Source: Candidatus Cloacimonas sp. 4484_275 (GTDB lineage: Bacteria > Cloacimonadota > Cloacimonadia > Cloacimonadales > TCS61). From it: a DNA stretch of 9,125 nt. The DNA lies in the NCBI GenBank assembly GCA_002085205.1, contig NATF01000047.1:1-9125 (forward strand), in the 5' to 3' direction. The notes under the pieces were generated by a model. It had not been told where the DNA came from and searched no databases. It saw nothing but the letters and a program-made list of their open reading frames with translations. This document shows positions 4,655 through 9,125 of this stretch, piece by piece. Positions within the stretch are counted from its first letter, which is position 1. Each line of letters begins with the position of its first letter. The translations under genes and the position numbers were made by a program.

Positions 4655-5902
4655 ATGAAATATCAATTAACGACGGAAATTTCACGAAATAATTTTGCGG
4701 CTTTCGTCTGGCACGGAATTTTTCTCTCTTTGGCTTCCAACTTTTCCGATGTTCACACGATTATTCCGTCCATGTTGATAAAAGCTGGCGGAAACGCAAT
4801 TCTTCTCGGTTTGCTCACCACGATTATGATTGGCGGTTCCGGACTGATGCAAATTGTTTTCGCCGGTTTCATTTCCAATAAACCGAACAAAAAAAACTCT
4901 CTTTTGCTGGGAATCAACCTGCGGATTTTCGCTTTGTTTTTGTTGGGTTTGTTGCTGATAAAATCGGCAACGATAAACAATCTACTGCTGATTTTGTTCA
5001 TTTTTTTGTTGATTTCCGTTTTTTCGTTCAGCGGCTCTTTTGCGGCTGTTTCTTATGTGGATATTTTGGGAAAATCCATCTTGCCGGACAAACGCAAAAA
5101 GTTTTTTTCCGTCAAACAAACGATAAGTAGTGTGGGAGTTTTTCTCTCCGCTTTGCTGGTGCGCGCTTTGCTAAAATATTTTCAGTATCCGAACAACTAC
5201 GGAATCCTTTTTTTAATTGCCGCTTTTTTTCTTTTTGTCGCTTCTCTGGGATTTTGGAAAATTGTGGAAATCGACACTTTCATCAGAAAAAAACACACTT
5301 TTCCGCAATATTTGAAAAAAATTCCCAAAGAAATTTCTCGCAATTCCAACCTGAAAAATTATCTGATTATCATTAATAATTTGGGACTCGCTTTCAGTTT
5401 CATTCCTTTCATGATTCTTTTCGCCAAAAAAAATTTCGGGCTGACTTACGGCACCGTCGGAAACATTTTGCTCTTTAAAATTGCGGGAATGTTGATTGCG
5501 GGACTTGTTCTTTATAAAAGATCGGAAAATTTCGAATATAAAAAGTTGCTTTATTTCAGTTTGGTTTTGGGAATTTCACTGCCGATTTTGAGCCTGATTT
5601 TCAGCGGAAATCTCTTGATTTACGAATTTATTTTTCTGCTTTCGGGAGTGTTTATCACCGCTTATAAAATTGCGACAAACGGTATTTTGGTGGAAATTTC
5701 CGATAATGAAAATCGAGCCACTTACACCGGAATTTCCGGAGCCGGCAACATTCTTCCCACCGTTTTTCCTCTCGTTGCGGGAATACTGATCGCCACTCTC
5801 GGTTACACTTTCACTTTCATTCTCATTTCCCTGATTGTGGCTTCCAGTTTCATCGCCATTAACAATTTAAGATGCTATCTGCCTCAGCCAATAAGGAGTT
5901 AA
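4655..5902 (+). CDS. Major facilitator superfamily transporter
   Basis: A 415-residue inner-membrane protein with about 12 hydrophobic helices, for example ILLGLLTTIMIGGSGLMQI, FALFLLGLLL, LLLILFIFLLISVF, ILFLIAAFFLFVASL and LLIYEFIFLLSGVF, and a basic cytoplasmic loop after helix 2 (FISNKPNKKNS). A longer central loop (residues about 205-235, rich in K and R) divides the two halves, as usual in MFS proteins. The substrate cannot be read from sequence. The start at 4655 is chosen because it lies five bases after the editing-domain stop and precedes a typical N-terminus; an in-frame start at 4607 would lie inside that gene. No Shine-Dalgarno site is present, so translation is probably coupled. 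Its last codons contain the AAGGAG serving the next gene. Confidence 0.85.
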   Translation: MKYQLTTEISRNNFAAFVWHGIFLSLASNFSDVHTIIPSMLIKAGGNAILLGLLTTIMIGGSGLMQIVFAGFISNKPNKKNSLLLGINLRIFALFLLGLLLIKSATINNLLLILFIFLLISVFSFSGSFAAVSYVDILGKSILPDKRKKFFSVKQTISSVGVFLSALLVRALLKYFQYPNNYGILFLIAAFFLFVASLGFWKIVEIDTFIRKKHTFPQYLKKIPKEISRNSNLKNYLIIINNLGLAFSFIPFMILFAKKNFGLTYGTVGNILLFKIAGMLIAGLVLYKRSENFEYKKLLYFSLVLGISLPILSLIFSGNLLIYEFIFLLSGVFITAYKIATNGILVEISDNENRATYTGISGAGNILPTVFPLVAGILIATLGYTFTFILISLIVASSFIAINNLRCYLPQPIRS

Positions 5903-5909
5903 AAAAAAT

Positions 5910-6560
5910 ATGAAAAAAATCTATCCGGAATCAAAAGTCGAAATTCATGATTTTGCCGCTAAATATTACGACCGCATTTTGGACATCGCCACCTTGGGAA
6001 GCTATCCTTTTTTTATCCGCAAAGTAATCCGCTCGATGAAAATTATGCCGCGCGATAAAATTTTGGATTTGGGAGCAGGAAGCGGCAGAAACGCGCTTCT
6101 GATGCGTGAATTTCTTTCCAAAGAAGGAGAAATCGTAGGATTGGATATTTCCGAAGATATGATTTCTCAATTCGAGAAAAAGACGCGGCGATTTCCCAAC
6201 ATGAAAATCGTGAAACAACGCATAGATAAGCCGCTGCAGTTTAAAAACGAATTCGATAAGGTTTTTATATCTTTCGTTTTGCACGGACTTCCGCATCAAG
6301 TTAGAAAAACGGTGATTCAAAATGCGTTTCAAGTCCTGAAAAAAGGCGGAATTTTCTATATCTTAGATTATAATGAATTTGATTTGAATGAAATGCCGCC
6401 GTTTCTCAGAATTCCTTTCAAAATAATCGAATGTCCTTACGCTTTCGATTTCATTGAAAAAGATTGGAAAAAAATTTTGGCGGAAAACGGATTTTCCGAT
6501 TTTCAGGAGAATCTCTTTTTTCGTAAATATGTGCGTTTGTTGGGAGCAAAGAAAAAATGA
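5910..6560 (+). CDS. Class I SAM-dependent methyltransferase (UbiE-like)
   Basis: A 216-residue soluble methyltransferase. Motif I is KILDLGAGSGRNALLM (50-65), the acidic residue for the SAM ribose is in GLDISEDM (77-84), motif II/III segments are FDKVFISFVLHGLPH and VLKKGGIFYILDYNEF. An N-terminal helix pair (FAAKYYDRILDIATLGSYPFF) resembles UbiE/COQ5 and other small-molecule or metalloid methyltransferases. No cysteine pattern of arsenite methyltransferase (ArsM) is seen. AAGGAG (5893-5898) lies 11 bases before the start. The stop overlaps the sirtuin start (ATGA, 6557-6560). Lying between a permease and a sirtuin, it may act on the transported compound or a protein; the substrate is unknown. 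Confidence 0.88.
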   Translation: MKKIYPESKVEIHDFAAKYYDRILDIATLGSYPFFIRKVIRSMKIMPRDKILDLGAGSGRNALLMREFLSKEGEIVGLDISEDMISQFEKKTRRFPNMKIVKQRIDKPLQFKNEFDKVFISFVLHGLPHQVRKTVIQNAFQVLKKGGIFYILDYNEFDLNEMPPFLRIPFKIIECPYAFDFIEKDWKKILAENGFSDFQENLFFRKYVRLLGAKKK

Positions 6561-7300
6561 ACGAAATTGAAAAAGCGGCGGAAATCATTAAGAATTCGAA
6601 ACGAACAACCGCCTTCACGGGAGCGGGAATTTCGGTGGAAAGCGGCATTCCGCCTTTTCGCGGTGAAAACGGTTTGTGGAATAAATACAATCCTATTTTT
6701 CTGGATATAAATTATTTTCACAGAAATCCGCTGCAATCTTGGAAATTAATCAAGGAAATTTTTTACGACTTTTTCGGGAAAGCAAAACCGAATGCCGCTC
6801 ATTATGTTTTGGCGGAAATGGAAAAAAACGGCGTTCTTCACGCGGTCATCACCCAAAATATCGATAATCTTCATCAGGACGCAGGCAGTAAAAATGTTTT
6901 TGAATTCCATGGAACTTCTCGCATTCTGGTTTGCACGAATTGCGGAAATCGCGTGTTGGCAACCAAACAGATTTTGAACGACTTGCCGCCGCGTTGCGAA
7001 CAATGCGGTAAATTGCTCAAACCGGATTTTGTTTTCTTCGGAGAACCGATTCCGGAACCGGCAAATTCTTCTTCTTTTCGAGAAGCGGAAATTGCCGATG
7101 TTTTCCTTCTAATCGGCACGACAGGCGAAATTATGCCGGCTTCCATGATTCCATTCATGGCAAAAAGAAACGGCGCCAAAATCATCGAAGTAAACATCAC
7201 CGAATCAAATTATACCCGACAAATAACCGATATCTTTTTGCAGGGAAAGGCTTCGGTGATGATGACAAAATTGCTGGAAAAAATCAAAGAAATCCAATAA
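6557..7300 (+). CDS. Sir2-family NAD-dependent protein deacylase
   Basis: A complete 247-residue sirtuin. The NAD-binding GAGISVESGIPPFRG (22-36), TQNIDNLHQDAG (99-110), catalytic H118 in EFHGTS, a four-cysteine zinc site (C126, C129, C147, C150), KPDFVFFGEPIPE (155-167), LLIGTTG (184-190) and VNITES (212-217) are all present. The segment where class III (CobB/SIRT5-type) enzymes have a Tyr-xx-Arg pair reads EIFYDFFGKAKP, with Tyr70 but no Arg three residues on, so a preference for acidic acyl groups is unlikely; deacetylase or lipoyl-type activity is more plausible. Its start overlaps the methyltransferase stop by four bases. Bacterial sirtuins often reverse acetylation of acyl-CoA synthetases, but no such target is nearby. 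The cobB symbol is withheld because orthology is unclear. Confidence 0.92.
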   Translation: MNEIEKAAEIIKNSKRTTAFTGAGISVESGIPPFRGENGLWNKYNPIFLDINYFHRNPLQSWKLIKEIFYDFFGKAKPNAAHYVLAEMEKNGVLHAVITQNIDNLHQDAGSKNVFEFHGTSRILVCTNCGNRVLATKQILNDLPPRCEQCGKLLKPDFVFFGEPIPEPANSSSFREAEIADVFLLIGTTGEIMPASMIPFMAKRNGAKIIEVNITESNYTRQITDIFLQGKASVMMTKLLEKIKEIQ

Positions 7301-7311
7301 CAAGGCAAAAC

Positions 7312-7761
7312 ATGGAAAAGATATTAATCGCTTTCGCAACCGACGACGGTAACACATTTATAAACAGACACTTCGGAGATAGCAAATATTTTGATATTTA
7401 CGAAGTTAAGGAAGGAAATTTTGAATTCGTCAAACGAATCCAAAATACGAGTGAGAAAGAAAAATTTCACGCCGATCCGGAAAAGGCAAAAGGCGTAAGC
7501 GGTTTGCTTCTCAAAGAAAGGAAAAGGCAAAAGGCGTAAGCGGTTTGCTTCTCAAAGAAAAAGTAAATGTCGTCGTCGCCAAGATTTTCGGCCCGAACTT
7601 AAGCCGAATCCAAAAAAAATTCTTCTGCTTCATCGTTAAAATTTCCGGCATCGATGACTGTTTGGATTTTATCGCCGAAAGAATTGGAAAAGAAAGAGCC
7701 AAAAAAAGTTTTCGTTATCGAAAAAAAAGGAATGAGATATGCCGAAAACAAAACCGTTTGA
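7312..7761 (+). pseudogene. Second NifX-like protein, broken by a tandem duplication
   Basis: The start (MEKILIAFATDDGNTFINRHFGDSKYFDIYEV) is a NifX/NifB-type domain of the subgroup with a HADPEKAKGVSGLLLKEKVNVVVAKIFGPN core. A perfect 41-bp tandem duplication (7479-7560) shifts the frame, so the first reading stops at 7537-7539 after repeating part of the core. Removing one copy restores a continuous core from HADPEKAKG to KKFFCFIVKISGIDDCLDFIAERI. The C-terminus has a second frame change at about 7665-7690: the natural-looking end KELEKKEPKKVFVIEKKG lies in another frame and stops at 7759-7761, overlapping the next gene by 23 bases. AAGG (7303-7306) serves the start. If intact it would be about 135 residues and belong to a different subgroup from the NifX-like protein at 3505. 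Confidence 0.8.
7479..7560 (+). repeat. Perfect 41-bp tandem duplication
   Basis: Positions 7479-7519 are repeated exactly at 7520-7560, with unit boundaries at GGAAAAGGCA and CTCAAAGAAA. The unit is not a multiple of three and lies inside the second NifX-like gene, which it frameshifts. Having two copies with no mismatch points to a recent slip or an assembly/consensus error. Loss of one copy by replication slippage would restore this part of the frame, so it could in principle be a reversible on/off switch. Confidence 0.95.
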
Positions 7762-8242
7762 CGAACACATAAACGAATACGAAAAATGGTTTGAAGATAA
7801 CCGTTTTGTTTATTTATCGGAAATTCAAGCCTTGAAAAAAGTGATCCCCGAAGGTGAAAAAAGAGGTATTGAAATCGGAATCGGCAGCGGAATTTTCGCG
7901 AAACCGCTCGGCATAAAAGAAGGAATCGAACCTTCGGCGACAATGCGCAAAAAAGCAAAAGAACGCAGCCTAAAAGTTGTTGACGCAGTTGCCGAAAAAC
8001 TCCCGTATGAAGACGAAAGCGTGGATTTTGCTTTAATGGTAACGACGATATGTTTACGACATTGGCAAATCTTTCCGAGAAGCGCACCGCATTCTGAAAA
8101 AAAACGGTAGCTTGATTCTGGGATTCGTGGATAAAAACAGCCCAATCGGGAAATTTTATTTGCAACATCCGTGCAAAAAGTGGAAAAAGGTTACGGAAAA
8201 GGAAGTTTCGTAGTTATAAAAGCGGAGAAAAATGTTGAGTAA
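7739..8242 (+). pseudogene. Class I SAM-dependent methyltransferase, frameshifted with internal deletion
   Basis: The N-terminal frame has KRGIEIGIGSGIFAKPLGIK (41-60, motif I), an acidic residue in GIEPS (62-66), and AVAEKLPYEDESVDFALMVTTIC (84-105), all typical of small methyltransferases. It leaves frame near 8054 and stops at 8108-8110. The proper continuation DIGKSFREAHRILKKNG then GSLILGFVDKNSPIGKFY is read in a second frame from about 8058 to about 8165. The expected C-terminus VEKGYGKGSFVVIKAEKN returns in the original frame and stops at 8240-8242, overlapping the next gene. Between FYLQ and this tail some 30-40 residues appear missing. So there are at least two lesions with opposite frame effects. 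AAGG (7727-7730) is eight bases before the start. Confidence 0.8.
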
Positions 8243-8801
8243 TCTTTCCGATTGGGAATTGGAAAAAGGAATTAAATTCTTAAAAAAAGTCGGTATTAAA
8301 GAGGGCTTTCGCGTGTTGGATTTTGGCTGTAACGAAGGAAATTATTCGCTTCCGGCTGCTCAAATCGTTGGTGAAAACGGCAAGGTTTTCGCCGTGGACA
8401 AAGATGAATTTCCCTTGGAAAGATTGCGTGAAAAAGCGGAAAAAAACGGTATTTTAAACTTGGAACTTATCAAAACCAACGGGGAATTGCATTTCGATTT
8501 ACCCGATAATTCTCTGGATTTTGTAATGTGCTACGATGTTTTGCATTACTTGATTTTTCAAGAAAGACAAATCCTTTATCGGGAAATTTTCCGTCTGTTG
8601 AAATCGACCGGTATTTTTTCCGTTCATCCCAAACACACGGTCGGAAATTTCGCCTTGATGGAATTGAAAAACATAACTTTATCACAGTTAATCCGAGAAA
8701 TTGAGGAAACCGGATTCAAATTTTCGGAAAAAATTTGCGGAACTTTGAGTCATGACAATTTCTTGGAAAACGGCTGTATTACTAATTTTCACAGAGGTTA
8801 A
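8232..8801 (+). CDS. Class I SAM-dependent methyltransferase
   Basis: A 189-residue methyltransferase that looks whole. Motif I is RVLDFGCNEGNYSLPAA (27-43), the ribose-binding acidic residue is in VFAVDKDE (52-59), followed by NLELIKTNGELHFDLPDNSLDFVMCYDVLHYL and an EIFRLLKSTGIFSVHPKH segment. It starts directly with the Rossmann domain, with no extra substrate domain. GGAG (8224-8227) precedes the ATG by four bases, within the tail of the damaged methyltransferase, so the two were translationally coupled. It is unrelated in detail to the other two methyltransferases of the window, so three distinct enzymes of this fold are clustered here. Substrate unknown. Confidence 0.87.
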   Translation: MLSNLSDWELEKGIKFLKKVGIKEGFRVLDFGCNEGNYSLPAAQIVGENGKVFAVDKDEFPLERLREKAEKNGILNLELIKTNGELHFDLPDNSLDFVMCYDVLHYLIFQERQILYREIFRLLKSTGIFSVHPKHTVGNFALMELKNITLSQLIREIEETGFKFSEKICGTLSHDNFLENGCITNFHRG

Positions 8802-8805
8802 AAAT

Positions 8806-9125
8806 ATGAAAATCACGATTGTTTACGATAATATCGCTTTGCACGACGAATTGACGGCGGATTGGGGATTTTCCTGTTTTGTGGAAACCGGCAAAAAAAA
8901 TATTCTTTTCGATACCGGCGGCAACGGAAAAATTCTCATGGAAAATCTTCTGAATCTGGACATAAATCCGCTTTCGATAACCGACATAATCATTTCACAT
9001 CCGGATTTTGATCACATCGGCGGATTATCGACTTTTCTCAATGCTAACGACAGTGCCGTTATTCATGTTCCGATTTCTTTCCGCGGCATCAGATATCCGA
9101 ACAAAGTGATGTATTACGACAAACC
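8806..9125 (+). CDS. Metallo-beta-lactamase-fold hydrolase, 5' part only
   Basis: The first 106 residues are present before the window ends. MKITIVYDNI, WGFSCFVETGKKNILFDTGGNG (20-41) and LSITDIIISHPDFDHIGGL (56-74) are the conserved opening of the MBL fold, of the group annotated as 7,8-dihydropterin-6-yl-methyl-4-(beta-D-ribofuranosyl)aminobenzene 5'-phosphate synthase-like. The metal motif reads H65-P-D67-F-D69-H70 instead of HxHxDH, a variant with Asp at the second position that would alter one metal site. AGAGG (8793-8797) lies eight bases before the ATG, and the gap to the preceding gene is four bases. MBL proteins of this kind are frequent next to NifX-like and methyltransferase genes. 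The rest of the protein lies outside the window. Confidence 0.85.
   Translation, partial: MKITIVYDNIALHDELTADWGFSCFVETGKKNILFDTGGNGKILMENLLNLDINPLSITDIIISHPDFDHIGGLSTFLNANDSAVIHVPISFRGIRYPNKVMYYDK

Noticed and set aside
5910..6560. Arsenite methyltransferase (ArsM)
   Set aside because: The conserved cysteines of ArsM are not seen; only generic class I SAM motifs are present.
7479..7560. Target-site duplication or insertion-sequence footprint
   Set aside because: The copies are directly adjacent, with no inserted element or terminal inverted repeats; 41 bp is far longer than usual target duplications.
7599..8168. Long minus-strand open frame opposite the broken NifX-like and methyltransferase genes
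   Set aside because: No recognisable family, no ribosome site, and it lies fully antisense to sequence whose + strand reads as known protein families.

Overview
The window reads as a compact, single-strand (+) accessory locus from an AT-rich anaerobic bacterium. Glycine GGA, lysine AAA and glutamate GAA codons are frequent, Shine-Dalgarno sites are AGGAG-like, one start is TTG, and stop/start overlaps (TTGA, ATGA) are common. The gene content (DUF134 regulator, DUF5320 Gly/Arg-rich protein, ferredoxin-containing MinD/Mrp-type ATPases, NifX-like cofactor proteins, DUF59) is typical of strict anaerobes and resembles the orange-protein (ORP) loci known from Desulfovibrio. I cannot assign a phylum; a Cloacimonadota-like lineage is only a guess.

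Layout. Positions 1-267 are an AT-rich regulatory region with GTTTG/CAAAC palindromes and candidate promoters. Positions 268-1022 hold a DUF134 DNA-binding protein and a DUF5320 protein, closed by a strong intrinsic terminator (1030-1064). Positions 1074-2606 hold a small basic protein, a broken glycine-rich zinc-ribbon protein, a hairpin-rich spacer, a C-terminally shortened universal stress protein and a MinD/ferredoxin ATPase carrying an internal deletion. Positions 2603-4219 are intact: the second MinD/ferredoxin ATPase, a NifX-like protein and a DUF59 protein. Positions 4240-7300 form a tight run: a free-standing archaeal-type threonyl-tRNA synthetase editing domain, an MFS permease, a SAM methyltransferase and a sirtuin. 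Positions 7312-8242 hold a second NifX-like gene broken by a perfect 41-bp tandem duplication, then a broken SAM methyltransferase. The window closes with an intact methyltransferase and the start of a metallo-beta-lactamase-fold protein that runs off the edge.

How the genes may work together. The first half is plausibly a metal/sulfur-cluster handling module: paired ATPases with ferredoxin domains, NifX-like cluster binders and a DUF59 Fe-S helper, under a DUF134 regulator. The second half adds transport, methylation, NAD-dependent deacylation, tRNA proofreading and an MBL hydrolase in close-packed order, which suggests co-expression; a shared substrate is inference.

The most striking feature is damage. 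Five genes, in two clusters (about 1.4-2.3 kb and 7.5-8.2 kb), are frameshifted, internally deleted or shortened, while everything between about 2.6 and 7.3 kb looks whole. In four of them the missing frame can still be read next door. This is either real decay of the locus or a local assembly/consensus problem; reads would decide.
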